Source of the DNA: Segatella buccae ATCC 33574
GTDB lineage: Bacteria > Bacteroidota > Bacteroidia > Bacteroidales > Bacteroidaceae
DNA length: 47,061 bases
Reading direction: 5' to 3'
Assembly: GCF_000184945.1 (NCBI RefSeq)
Contig: NZ_GL586311.1
Span: 2,545,888-2,592,948, forward strand
The position numbers and the translations under genes are program-made. Each line of letters begins with the position of its first letter. Positions within the stretch are counted from its first letter, which is position 1. Shown piece by piece: positions 1 to 7,428 of this stretch. The notes under the pieces were generated by a model, which made no database searches, was not told the DNA's origin, and saw only the letters and a list, made by a program, of their open reading frames with translations.

Positions 1-136
1 CAGAAGACCAAGGGAAAAATTGAACTTTTCAACACCAAAGCAGGAGTTTTACAAATATTATGCGTAATATTGCACTTGCTGGTTGACTCTTTACCCCCTT
101 ACTTTATCACATTTCAAACAAAAAAAGAATAAAATA

Positions 137-168
137 TTTGGTCTTCTAAAATAATTCTCTTACCTTTG
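137..168 (+). promoter_or_regulatory. Bacteroidetes promoter of the tRNA-Ser gene
   Basis: TTTG at 137-140 and TACCTTTG at 161-168 are separated by exactly 20 nt, matching the -33/-7 consensus of the Bacteroidetes primary sigma factor. Transcription should start near 175 and run into the tRNA about 85 nt downstream. Nothing else is recognisable in 1-136. Confidence 0.7.
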
Positions 169-259
169 CACTGACTTCATGAAAGCAGGTTTCTCTGATA
201 TAATAGAGAATAGACAACAACATATAAAATTGTCCAACACATGAAGTCTTTTCCACATT

Positions 260-344
260 GGAGAGATGGTAGAGTGGTCGATTACAACGGTCTTGAAAAC
301 CGTCGTACCGAGAGGTACCGGGGGTTCGAATCCCTCTCTCTCCG
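260..344 (+). tRNA. tRNA-Ser (anticodon UGA)
   Basis: The acceptor arm GGAGAGA (260-266) pairs with TCTCTCC (337-343), followed by discriminator G344. The anticodon loop reads CTTGAAA, giving UGA for serine. A long variable arm follows, as expected for tRNA-Ser, then a T arm with loop TTCGAAT. CCA is not encoded. The 3' end is the likely attB half used by the neighbouring integrase. Confidence 0.95.
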
Positions 345-350
345 CAGGAA

Positions 351-571
351 GTACTCTGGAGAAGACTTCAGAAAACACTTCAAAAAATCAGTAAGTATCG
401 TAGCTTCAATAAGTTACGATACTTTTGTTTTATACTTACACGTTTTTTCAGAGTACGTAAGGAGGGTGCCGAAACGCCCAAAATACTCTCCTACGGTTAC
501 AATCTGGTTACAAAAAGATGAACCGAATAAAAATTGTAACCAAGAGTACATACAGAGATTGTTTAGAGTAC
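351..571. repeat. Four AGAGTAC/GTACTCT motifs between the tRNA and int
   Basis: GTACTCT lies at 351-357 and AGAGTAC at 450-456, 543-549 and 565-571, the last forming a GAGTACTC palindrome. 351-358 and 449-456 form an 8-bp inverted pair. Short repeated heptamers between an attachment site and a tyrosine recombinase gene are what arm-type binding sites look like. The assignment is an inference. Confidence 0.45.
393..430 (+). terminator. Terminator downstream of tRNA-Ser
   Basis: AAGTATCGTA (393-402) and TACGATACTT (415-424) form a perfect 10-bp stem with a 12-nt loop, followed by TTGTTTT. It would end the tRNA transcript and shield int from read-through. Confidence 0.7.
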
Positions 572-715
572 TCATATATTGCTGTTATTCAAATGATTAT
601 GTAGAACTTTGCAGTGGGATATATGGAAGTTCATTCCATCCATCTAGGCGATAAAATTCCTTTCGATGTGGAACAATTTCCCATGAATCCAGCTACAATT
701 AAAAACAGTCAATGT

Positions 716-1939
716 ATGAAATCAATTTTCAGAACAGTCTTCTATCTCAGAAGCAACTATGTAAACAAGGAGGGCAAGACCCCTGTGATGTTGAGGATTT
801 ACCTTAACAACGAACGGTTGTGCATAGGCTCAGCCGGAGTCGCCGTTGAACAGAACCAATGGGACAGTACGCGAGAACGGGTAAAAGGACGCAATACCGA
901 AGCCCTAAGCATGAACTTGCAGTTGGACAGCATCCAAAACGACCTGCAAACCATCTATCGCAAGTTGGAAATGACGGACGACCTGTGCTTGGAACGCATC
1001 AAGTCTGAGTATCTCGGCAGGCAGGACAATGTCTGCACACTCATGCAGCTTTTCGAAAAGCATAATACGGACATACAGGAACAGGTTGGTGTCTCGGTGA
1101 GTGTGGCAACATTGCAGAAATACAACGTGTGTAAGAAACACTTTGCGGCCTTCTTGAACGAAAAGTACAAGCGTTGTGACATTCGCCTGTCTGAACTGAC
1201 ATTCACCGTCATTCATGACTTTGACATTTATCTGCGTACAACCGCAGGACAGAACCCCAATACAGCGACGAAAACGATGAAGACTTTCAAGACCATCACC
1301 ATACTGGGAAGGAAGATGGGCGTGTTGAACCACGACCCGTTCATAAATCATCATTTCCACTTGGAACCGGTAAACCGTGGCTTCCTCACTGACGAGGAAA
1401 TCATGAAGATTGCCAACAAGGATTTCGGTATCAACCGCCTGGAACTGGTAAGGGATGTTTTCATCTTCTCTTGCTTTACAGGTCTGGCATATATAGACGT
1501 GTCCAACCTTACGCCAGACAACATCGTTACGCTTGACGACAAGCAATGGATCATGACCAAACGTCAGAAGACAAGCGTGGAAACCAATGTGCTGCTTCTT
1601 GACATTCCTAAGCGTATCATCACCAAATATGGGCATAAGACCTATCGGGACGGTAAACTCCTTCCGGTACTTACAAACCAGAAGATTAACGCTTATCTTA
1701 AGGAAATTGCCGACCTTTGCGGTATCAAGAAGAGGCTGACCTTCCACCTTGCACGCCACACATTTGCCACAATGTCGCTCAGTAAGGGCGTTCCGATGGA
1801 AAGCGTGTCGAAGATGCTGGGGCACACCAACATAAAGACTACACAAATCTATGCCCGCATCACCAACAAGAAGATAGAGCATGATATGGAAGAACTGGCT
1901 GGTAAGCTCGGCAAGTTCAATACGGCAATGGGCGTTTAA
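716..1939 (+). CDS. int: Tyrosine recombinase (ICE integrase)
   Basis: Site-specific recombinase expected to integrate and excise the element. The start at 716 gives 407 aa, close to IntDOT (about 411 aa), and begins MKSIFRTVFYLR as in Bacteroidales relatives; an in-frame ATG at 614 would add 34 residues and is less likely. An N-terminal arm-binding and SAM-like core-binding region is followed by the catalytic domain. HLARHTF gives H344 and R347, LGHTNIKTT gives H370 and IYARI gives Y379, the nucleophile. The first catalytic Arg box reads CFTGLAYIDV, without Arg at the usual place, as in IntDOT. The gene points away from the tRNA-Ser, the presumed attachment site, with AGAGTAC motifs between. 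Confidence 0.93.
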   Translation: MKSIFRTVFYLRSNYVNKEGKTPVMLRIYLNNERLCIGSAGVAVEQNQWDSTRERVKGRNTEALSMNLQLDSIQNDLQTIYRKLEMTDDLCLERIKSEYLGRQDNVCTLMQLFEKHNTDIQEQVGVSVSVATLQKYNVCKKHFAAFLNEKYKRCDIRLSELTFTVIHDFDIYLRTTAGQNPNTATKTMKTFKTITILGRKMGVLNHDPFINHHFHLEPVNRGFLTDEEIMKIANKDFGINRLELVRDVFIFSCFTGLAYIDVSNLTPDNIVTLDDKQWIMTKRQKTSVETNVLLLDIPKRIITKYGHKTYRDGKLLPVLTNQKINAYLKEIADLCGIKKRLTFHLARHTFATMSLSKGVPMESVSKMLGHTNIKTTQIYARITNKKIEHDMEELAGKLGKFNTAMGV

Positions 1940-1973
1940 TACAATAATGTGTAATACCTAAAATAAAAGATTT

Positions 1974-2438
1974 ATGGAAACAAAGAAAGAAATGTCTTAC
2001 TTCCGATTGAAGTTAGAGACTTATCTTGGTGAGCATTTCCCCGAAATGCTGAGTGACAAACCATTCATAACGGCAAGAGCTGATGAAGCCCTTACTGCCT
2101 ACTGTGATGCAATGGCACAAGGATTCTCTCATCCGGAGGCAGAGGTAATGGCAAGCGAAGTTCTGTATCAAGGACTACATTTCTCCAAGTACGACACCCT
2201 TGTTTCAGTTTTAGAGAATGAGTTTGAGAAAGAACTCCCTTCTCCTCTTCCCGAAAGACTAACACCAATGCTTCTGAAGAATAAGACCGTACAAAGCGTT
2301 TTCAACAAGTATGAACTGACGGACGACTTTGGAGCGAGTCCTGAGTATGAGAAACTCTACACCGAACTGACAGGGACAATCGTTCTGCTTATCGAGGTTA
2401 ATGGTCTGCCAACAGTCGATAGTGAGAACATGACTTGA
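1974..2438 (+). CDS. DUF1896 family protein
   Basis: A 154-residue soluble protein of the DUF1896 family, common just after int in Bacteroidales conjugative elements; no biochemical role is known. The family signature is visible in MSYFRLKLETYL near the start, then EAEVMASEVLYQGLHF and the LSVLENEFEKELP-type helix in the middle (written here VSVLENEFEKELP). An alternative start at 1992 (MSYFRLK) is possible. It lies 34 bp after int on the same strand and is followed by a long palindrome at 2448-2576. Confidence 0.85.
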   Translation: METKKEMSYFRLKLETYLGEHFPEMLSDKPFITARADEALTAYCDAMAQGFSHPEAEVMASEVLYQGLHFSKYDTLVSVLENEFEKELPSPLPERLTPMLLKNKTVQSVFNKYELTDDFGASPEYEKLYTELTGTIVLLIEVNGLPTVDSENMT

Positions 2439-2447
2439 TGTAACACC

Positions 2448-2576
2448 ATCGGGAGCTTTTGTAGTGTCAAGAGCCAAGATAACTATTCTTCCCCACACAC
2501 CAAGAGTTTGGGCAAACACTTGGCTTTGTGAGGCAGAATATCTTGTTATTGCTCTTGAACTATTAAAAGCTCCGAT
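2448..2576 (+). repeat. 129-nt imperfect palindrome, possible structured leader RNA
   Basis: The arms pair over almost their whole length: ATCGG-AGCTTTT (2448-2460) with AAAAGCTCCGAT (2565-2576), then a TCAAGAGC/GCTCTTGA pair, a TATTCTTCCCCACA-like match, and a closing CCAAG-AG-TTTG/CAAA-CA-CTTGG centred near 2511. The right arm ends directly at the ATG at 2577, so the folded RNA could control the next gene. A MITE-like remnant is an alternative. Confidence 0.6.
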
Positions 2577-2924
2577 ATGAATATAAACATCATGAATCAA
2601 GACGTTCACACACCTGCCTTCATCAAGGCAGACGCATCGAACAAAACCGACAATATCAAGCAGCAGCCGAATTCTCCCAAGCAAGTCCGCCGCTTCTCTT
2701 GGACACGCTTCATCGAACTCGCTATCCTGCTTTCCAGCATTATCGGTGCCATTTGGCTTATCTCGAAGATTGTAACGCCGCAAGTCGTAACTGCCGTCTC
2801 TGTCATTGCAGGTTTTCTGATACTACGCTTTATAGTCAGGGTAATTCTAAAAGTGACAATTACGCTGCTGAGCATTCTCTTCTGGCTGGCAATTCTCTGT
2901 GCCATCCTACTTTGCGTGCTTTGA
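2577..2924 (+). CDS. Small membrane protein, function unknown
   Basis: 115 residues: a polar N-terminal 40 residues, then hydrophobic segments at roughly 47-65 (IELAILLSSIIGAIWLI), 71-85 and 92-115, ending in a very hydrophobic tail. It has no signal peptide and no motif I recognise. The ATG at 2577 sits directly against a long RNA hairpin; the next in-frame ATG at 2592 would leave an A-rich ribosome-binding stretch outside the stem and may be the true start. Its place in the early region of a conjugative element suggests an element-related membrane role, but nothing shows which. Confidence 0.6.
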   Translation: MNINIMNQDVHTPAFIKADASNKTDNIKQQPNSPKQVRRFSWTRFIELAILLSSIIGAIWLISKIVTPQVVTAVSVIAGFLILRFIVRVILKVTITLLSILFWLAILCAILLCVL

Positions 2925-2963
2925 GAAGCACAGCTCAGTAAAACTTTCCATTTGATTTCATCA

Positions 2964-3006
2964 GGTGGTTATCTCGCATATTGAGATAGCCACCTTTTCT
3001 ATTTTC
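2964..3006 (+). terminator. Terminator after the small membrane protein
   Basis: GGTGGTTATCTC (2964-2975) and GAGATAGCCACC (2983-2994) form a 12-bp stem with one G-T pair and a 7-nt loop, followed by TTTTCTATTTT. Confidence 0.8.
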
Positions 3007-3096
3007 CACTACGAGCGTTGCACTTTTGCTTCCTTTCCAATGCTCCACAATATGCGAAATGAAGAAGACGGATGCTGTTCCCTTTTTATCCGCAAA

Positions 3097-3213
3097 GGTA
3101 GTACGGGGTTTGTGGCTTTCAAAAGGTCAGTGCCGCTGGGTTTGTCTGGAAAATCTCCACACCTACGGGTAGTATTTTCCGCCAAAACCTTGTGCAAGCC
3201 TCGCCCCGCTACC
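3097..3213 (+). ncRNA. Candidate structured RNA upstream of the pcfK/pcfJ operon
   Basis: No convincing gene lies in 2925-3277. Within it, GGTAG..CGGGG (3097-3108, TA bulge) pairs with CCCCGCTACC (3204-3213), closing a roughly 117-nt domain. Inside are GGAAAAT (3148-3154)/ATTTTCC (3174-3180) around CTAC-GG-GTAG (3063-like hairpin at 3163-3172), and CTTG-TG-CAAG (3189-3198). The pieces nest as a multi-branched fold. It could be a leader RNA, a small RNA or a single-strand DNA structure. From memory similar sequence occurs in other Bacteroidales elements; I cannot verify this here. Confidence 0.4.
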
Positions 3214-3277
3214 TCTATTTTGCTACAAAAAGGAATCAGCATACTCCGATCTTTGGACGCATAAAAAAAATGTCGCT

Positions 3278-3709
3278 ATGGATAAGCAAAAAGTAAATAC
3301 AACATCTTCGATGAAAAGAAAAGGATATAGCTCCTCCTCTCATTACCGCATTAACCCTGTGGCTGAAAAAAGTGAGCAAGTGTTGGCAATTAAGTTTGTA
3401 CAATGGGACGTTCCCCCTTTGGAGAGCCTTTGTAATAGCAAAGTATATCTCCTACGTGTGAAACTCTATTGTGGCGAGCGTATGAGCCGTGAGGAAAAGA
3501 ATTGGCTATGTGAAGCGGTGAACTCTAATACCTACTTCCGTACTGCCGTTCCCCTACAAGGCTATCGCTTTGACTTCTTTGACGTGCTGAAGAAATACCT
3601 TGTCAATCAGTACGGACAATGGACAGAGTATTACGCACCCGATAGAACAAGCCTAAGAGCCTACCTATATGGACGTATCAATCAAATAGTAGAAATCCCA
3701 AAACACTAA
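3278..3709 (+). CDS. Conserved element protein, unknown
   Basis: 143 residues, soluble, with a basic Ser-rich N terminus (residues 1-25) and a compact C-terminal part rich in aromatic residues (GYRFDFFDVLKKYLVNQYG). I do not recognise the family. It starts the transcription unit that continues with pcfK (5 bp after its stop) and pcfJ, so it is probably co-expressed with them. The ATG at 3278 follows a run of eight A residues, typical of weak Bacteroidetes translation starts. An internal Met at residue 12 is an alternative start. Confidence 0.7.
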   Translation: MDKQKVNTTSSMKRKGYSSSSHYRINPVAEKSEQVLAIKFVQWDVPPLESLCNSKVYLLRVKLYCGERMSREEKNWLCEAVNSNTYFRTAVPLQGYRFDFFDVLKKYLVNQYGQWTEYYAPDRTSLRAYLYGRINQIVEIPKH

Positions 3710-3714
3710 GCAAT

Positions 3715-4134
3715 ATGAAAGGAACAGAACATTTCACACGGACAATAGCCGAGTATCTCAATCAGCGTGCTATGACAGACCCCTTGTTTGCCCCTAACTT
3801 GATGAAGCCGAACAAGAATATCGAGGAGTGCATCACCTACATTCTTAATGAAGTGCAGAAAAGCGGTTGTAACGGCTTTGATGATGATGAAATCTTCTCT
3901 ATGGCTGTTCACTACTACGATGAGGACGATATAGAGGTGGGTAAGGCTGTTTCCTGCCAAGTTGCCGTTAATCACATTGTAGAACTCACGGAGGAAGAAA
4001 AAGCCGAAGCAAGGCAGAAAGCCATTAAGCAATATCAGCGTGAGGAACTTGCCAAAATACAGAGCCGTAACGCACGAGTGAAAAAGACCGAGAACATAGC
4101 AACCCAAGTACAACCATCCCTATTCGATTTTTAA
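3715..4134 (+). CDS. pcfK: PcfK-like protein
   Basis: 139 residues matching the PcfK-like family, named after a gene of the enterococcal conjugative plasmid pCF10 and common in Bacteroidales elements. The molecular role is unknown. Typical features are the N terminus KGTEHFTRTIAEYL, an acidic middle (FDDDEIF, YDEDDIEVG), and a Lys/Glu-rich helix before the C-terminal SLFDF. It sits 5 bp after the preceding ORF and 4 bp before pcfJ, so the three are surely one operon. Confidence 0.85.
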   Translation: MKGTEHFTRTIAEYLNQRAMTDPLFAPNLMKPNKNIEECITYILNEVQKSGCNGFDDDEIFSMAVHYYDEDDIEVGKAVSCQVAVNHIVELTEEEKAEARQKAIKQYQREELAKIQSRNARVKKTENIATQVQPSLFDF

Positions 4135-4138
4135 GCCT

Positions 4139-5413
4139 ATGAAACCGAGAAACGAGTTTGAGAAGGCGGTCCTTGCAGAGAGCAGGCACCTTCGCCCGAT
4201 GCCCAAGACACAAAGCAGGTGGGCTTTCCGTGAGTGCATAGACCATTTCGCCTACCGCTTGCCAAAAGGTCGCACCACTTGTATGGATTGTGGGCATAGT
4301 TGGATAATGGACAAACATAGAGAAACTTGCACTTGCCCTCATTGCAGGGCAAAGTTGCAGGTCAAGGAAACCTTTGAGCGTAAATTGCAGCAGAAGCGGT
4401 ATTTCACCACGCTAACCGCTTGTGGAGAGTATCAAGTATTGCGTATGTTCCTCCTTGTTGTGGGAATGGAGAAAGGCAGTAAGGCACAATATCACGCACT
4501 TGAAATCGGTCAGTATTGGTGGAACGCAAAAGGACGGCAAGCCATTGTTGCCATTCCACGCACATTGGGCAGATATGTTGATACCTTTTCTTACTATACC
4601 CCTATGGCTATCCGTAACGACAATGAAGCCTACCGATATGCAGCCTATTCGCAGATATATCCTAAATTCAAGGTTACAGACACACTCCGCAGGAATGGAT
4701 TTGAGGATGATTTTCACGATATAGCCCCGACAATATTCATTCCTGCATTGCTTTCTGACAGCCGGGCTGAAACATTGATGAAAGCAGGACGAATGGGGCA
4801 TTTACGCTATTTCCTCAACAACAATTCGACATTTGACGCTTGTTGGCAGTCCTACAAAGTTGCCACTCGCAACGGCTATGAGATAGAGGATATTTCTCTA
4901 TGGTGCGACTATGTGGATATGCTCCGCAGATTGAATAAAGACATACACAGCCCGAAGTATGTTTGCCCCACCGACCTGCATAGGGAACACGACCTAAGAC
5001 AAAGCGAACTCCGCAGACAAAGGGAAAAGGAAGAAAAGGCGGCGAAACGCAAAAAGGCAATGGAGGAAGAGAAGCGTTTCCACGAACTCAAATCCAAGTT
5101 CTTCGGTATCTGTTTCACGGACGGCACAATCCAAGTTCACGTATTGGAGAGTGTGCAGGAACATTTGGAGGAAGGAGTATCAATGCACCATTGCGTGTTC
5201 GACAATGCTTACTATCTCAAAGAAAACTCGCTTATCCTTTCGGCAACCATTGAGGGCAGACGGATAGAAACGATTGAGGTCAATCTGGACACGCTCAAAG
5301 TGGTGCAAAGTCGTGGAGTGTGCAACAAGAATACGGAGTATCACGAACAGATAGTGAACCTTGTTAATGCTAATCGAGAACTAATAAGCCGAAGAATGAA
5401 AGCAACTGCATGA
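4139..5413 (+). CDS. pcfJ: PcfJ-like protein
   Basis: 424 residues of the PcfJ-like family, the usual partner gene of pcfK. A zinc-ribbon-like cluster at about 46-67 (CMDCGH then CTCPHC) suggests nucleic-acid binding. A highly charged coiled-coil-like stretch at about 288-320 (RRQREKEEKAAKRKKAMEEEK) precedes the conserved C-terminal domain with SMHHCVFDNAYY near 346-357. The function is not established; the association with transfer elements points to DNA processing or replication support. Translation is likely coupled to pcfK. Confidence 0.87.
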   Translation: MKPRNEFEKAVLAESRHLRPMPKTQSRWAFRECIDHFAYRLPKGRTTCMDCGHSWIMDKHRETCTCPHCRAKLQVKETFERKLQQKRYFTTLTACGEYQVLRMFLLVVGMEKGSKAQYHALEIGQYWWNAKGRQAIVAIPRTLGRYVDTFSYYTPMAIRNDNEAYRYAAYSQIYPKFKVTDTLRRNGFEDDFHDIAPTIFIPALLSDSRAETLMKAGRMGHLRYFLNNNSTFDACWQSYKVATRNGYEIEDISLWCDYVDMLRRLNKDIHSPKYVCPTDLHREHDLRQSELRRQREKEEKAAKRKKAMEEEKRFHELKSKFFGICFTDGTIQVHVLESVQEHLEEGVSMHHCVFDNAYYLKENSLILSATIEGRRIETIEVNLDTLKVVQSRGVCNKNTEYHEQIVNLVNANRELISRRMKATA

Positions 5414-5440
5414 AGTATGAACCATTAAAATATCAGAGAT

Positions 5441-5695
5441 ATGAAAACAGAGATAGAAAACATTATCTACAATTGGACGGATGAGATACCGCATATTCTC
5501 ATCAGGGTTATCAATGCGATAACCCTATCCGACAATGAGGAAGAGTTAAGGACGGCAATAGGCAAAATCGCCGAAGAAACGGAACTTGACAAGTTTTTCG
5601 CCTATGGTTATGGCGCACATCACTTTTGGCTCACACACCGCAAGTTATCCAATGGAGAGCCAAAGGAATACAGATTATTAAAAGTTGAATTTTAA
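5441..5695 (+). CDS. Small hypothetical protein
   Basis: 84 residues, acidic and soluble, with no recognised domain; IIYNWTDEIP near the start and FFAYGYGAHHFWLTH in the second half. It lies 27 bp after pcfJ and 4 bp before the next small ORF, so it belongs to the pcfK/pcfJ unit. Coding is supported by its tight packing and full-length reading frame, not by family knowledge. Confidence 0.6.
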   Translation: MKTEIENIIYNWTDEIPHILIRVINAITLSDNEEELRTAIGKIAEETELDKFFAYGYGAHHFWLTHRKLSNGEPKEYRLLKVEF

Positions 5696-5699
5696 GATT

Positions 5700-5921
5700 A
5701 TGAAGAAGAAGGTTTATAGAGTTCGAACGCAATACATCTTCGATGGAGTGTTTGATGTGGTTGCGGGAAGCAAGGAAGACGCACGGCAGAAAGTCCTGCA
5801 AAATTGTGGGTTGGTAATGGGTGGTAACATTCACAGTACCTTGCCCGACGAGGAGGTGAGTTGGGCATTTTCTACCCACCCAAAAGTAAAAACAACGCGA
5901 ATAATCATTCAAAAGGAGTAA
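5700..5921 (+). CDS. Small hypothetical protein
   Basis: 73 residues from the ATG at 5700 (MKKKVYRVRTQYIFDG); an upstream in-frame ATG at 5685 overlaps the previous gene and is less likely. The N-terminal half has a short alternating beta-like pattern followed by a helix (SKEDARQKVLQNCG). No family is recognised. It is the last gene of the plus-strand early unit; a strong hairpin follows 14 bp after the stop. Confidence 0.6.
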   Translation: MKKKVYRVRTQYIFDGVFDVVAGSKEDARQKVLQNCGLVMGGNIHSTLPDEEVSWAFSTHPKVKTTRIIIQKE

Positions 5922-5934
5922 GCGACAGCGTACA

Positions 5935-5970
5935 AGCGGACGGCACATCCGCCGTCCGCTCCTTTCTTTC
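5935..5970 (+). terminator. Terminator of the early plus-strand unit
   Basis: AGCGGACGGC (5935-5944) and GCCGTCCGCT (5951-5960) form a perfect 10-bp GC-rich stem with a 6-nt loop, followed by CCTTTCTTTCC. Confidence 0.75.
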
Positions 5971-6033
5971 CATGAGCAATCAGGCGGGGAAAGATAAGGA
6001 GCAAAGAAAGCCTATGCCCTGTCTTCAATAACC

Positions 6034-6085
6034 AACGATACCGAAACAGCATTCTCAATTACTGTTTCGGTATCGTTCTTTTCAT
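6034..6085. terminator. Long perfect hairpin between converging units
   Basis: AACGATACCGAAACAG (6034-6049) and CTGTTTCGGTATCGTT (6062-6077) form a perfect 16-bp stem with a 12-nt loop; CTTTTCATTGTTTT follows on the plus strand. It stands between the plus-strand early genes and the converging NYN gene and probably stops both. Confidence 0.75.
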
Positions 6086-6801
6086 TGTTTTATCCTTATG
6101 GCACTGCCAACAGCCTTGTCACCAACCTTAACCAGTTCGTATTTTCCCAATCTGACATAAAGTTGCCCGAGTGTCTTGCAGCCGTAACGCTTGATTTTAT
6201 ACTTGGGCATCAGCTTTTTAAGTTCACCACCAATCAGTGAAAGCGTTACGGTATCATCCCCTTTACGTGCCGTCTCGAATGCCTTGTCAAACAAGGCACG
6301 GTCTCTGTCTATGAAATAATCCGGCGTGTTATTATTTGGTTGGACGGGATCTGCCTTGTCCGAAAAGCGGAACTCATGACAGCTGTTTTGCAGTGATGCC
6401 GGTGTTTTCTGTTCGCCATAGCCCAACACCAATAGCCCTTCCTCTCTTATTCTCTGGGCAAGCAACGTATAATCGCTGTCGCTGGAAACGATACAGAAAC
6501 CTTGCACGGTTTTTCCATGCAGCAAATCCATCGCATCGATGACAAGTGCCATATCCGTCGTATTCTTCATCCCGACATAAGAAAGCGCTTCCACCAAACG
6601 GAAAGAGAATGTCTTCGCTTCCTCTTTCCATCGTTTCATCGCGGACTTTGTCCAATCGGCATAGATACGCCGAATAATGGGATTGCCGTATGAGGAAACA
6701 AAGGAGATGATGTCGCCAAGTTTGTCGGCAGCAACATTATCGCCATCTATGAGAATGGCGAAGGACACTTGTTCCTGCTGTATGGGTAGTTTCTCTGTCA
6801 T
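6082..6801 (-). CDS. NYN-domain (LabA-like) protein with C-terminal OST-HTH/LOTUS-like domain
   Basis: 239 residues. The N-terminal half is a NYN/PIN-like nuclease domain with its acidic residues in place: ILIDGDNVAAD (about 16-26), DMALVIDAMDLL (about 83-94) and IVSSDSDYTLLAQR (about 103-116). The C-terminal 70 residues (LIGGELKKLMP, GCKTLGQLYVRLG) fit an OST-HTH/LOTUS RNA-binding module, as in other LabA-type proteins. Family knowledge predicts an RNase or RNA-binding protein; the substrate is unknown. It is a solitary gene between the early region and the tra operon, with its own promoter, so it could be an accessory or defence gene. Confidence 0.82.
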   Translation of the reverse strand: MTEKLPIQQEQVSFAILIDGDNVAADKLGDIISFVSSYGNPIIRRIYADWTKSAMKRWKEEAKTFSFRLVEALSYVGMKNTTDMALVIDAMDLLHGKTVQGFCIVSSDSDYTLLAQRIREEGLLVLGYGEQKTPASLQNSCHEFRFSDKADPVQPNNNTPDYFIDRDRALFDKAFETARKGDDTVTLSLIGGELKKLMPKYKIKRYGCKTLGQLYVRLGKYELVKVGDKAVGSAIRIKQ

Positions 6802-6808
6802 ATTACTA

Positions 6809-6816
6809 CAAAGGTA
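6809..6816 (-). promoter_or_regulatory. -7 box of the NYN gene
   Basis: On the minus strand the sequence reads TACCTTTG directly upstream of the NYN start codon; a TTTG-type -33 box is poor (TTCT at 20 nt spacing). The expected transcription start falls within a few bases of the ATG at 6801, so the mRNA would be leaderless or nearly so. Confidence 0.45.
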
Positions 6817-6918
6817 ATGCTTTTAATGCTTATCTAAGAAAGAAAAATGGATTTTCTTATCTCTCCGATTAAAAACAAGTTCCCTTGCGCGAAAAGTGCA
6901 AAAGGTATATTTATAAAA

Positions 6919-7428
6919 TCAAGGAAGATAAAACAAGGCAAACTCTACCTTTCTTCGTTTTTCCAGCCCTTTCAAGACCTTTCCCTTGTATCTGCAGAAC
7001 GAAACATACTCACGATAGATATTTCTGTTTCCTGCCTCTATCTTTCGCAGCAACTGGCTCTTGGGATGCCTGTCATAACCGATCAATCTCCCCACGCCCA
7101 CATTGTAGGCAAGTAAGGTCAATAGCAGCGCATCCTTGCCATAGCCTTTGAAGTGTTCAAAGCATTTCCAAAGGTCGGCACGGAGCAGTGAGTCTGCCTC
7201 TCGTTCCGCCATATTTGCCGTGAAGTGCTCTCCTGGTTGCAACTGATGACCATACCCTACATAAGGAAAATCCTTCGGCTTATTATGAAGTCCCTCAAAG
7301 TATTTAACAACAACCACACCACGTTCGAAAGGAGACAAGTCTGCCAACCGCACCCTACGCTGGGCAAGGATGGGCTGGCAGAATAAACATAAAATACAGA
7401 ATAAAGCAAAGTGTTTAGTTGTCTGCAT
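6919..7428 (-). CDS. Conjugation-associated lysozyme (GH24-like)
   Basis: 169 residues with an N-terminal signal peptide (about 1-22, ending CQPILAQ). The mature part resembles phage-type lysozymes: VKYFEGLHNKP supplies the catalytic Glu near residue 45, and PYVGYGHQL is the conserved active-site strand. It should cut peptidoglycan in the periplasm so that the transfer channel can be built. It is the last gene of the tra operon and overlaps the end of traQ by 14 bp, so translation is coupled. Such a lysozyme gene at the operon end is usual in CTnDOT-type elements. Confidence 0.85.
   Translation of the reverse strand: MQTTKHFALFCILCLFCQPILAQRRVRLADLSPFERGVVVVKYFEGLHNKPKDFPYVGYGHQLQPGEHFTANMAEREADSLLRADLWKCFEHFKGYGKDALLLTLLAYNVGVGRLIGYDRHPKSQLLRKIEAGNRNIYREYVSFCRYKGKVLKGLEKRRKVEFALFYLP

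Noticed and set aside
241..654. 137-codon plus-strand frame through the tRNA
   Set aside because: It contains the whole tRNA-Ser gene and its terminator; chance openness.
905..1882. 325-codon minus-strand frame opposite the integrase
   Set aside because: The integrase on the plus strand has all its catalytic motifs; the antisense frame has none.
2965..3264. Frames in the gap before the pcfK operon
   Set aside because: They cross a terminator and strongly structured sequence, and neither strand gives a product with plausible composition.
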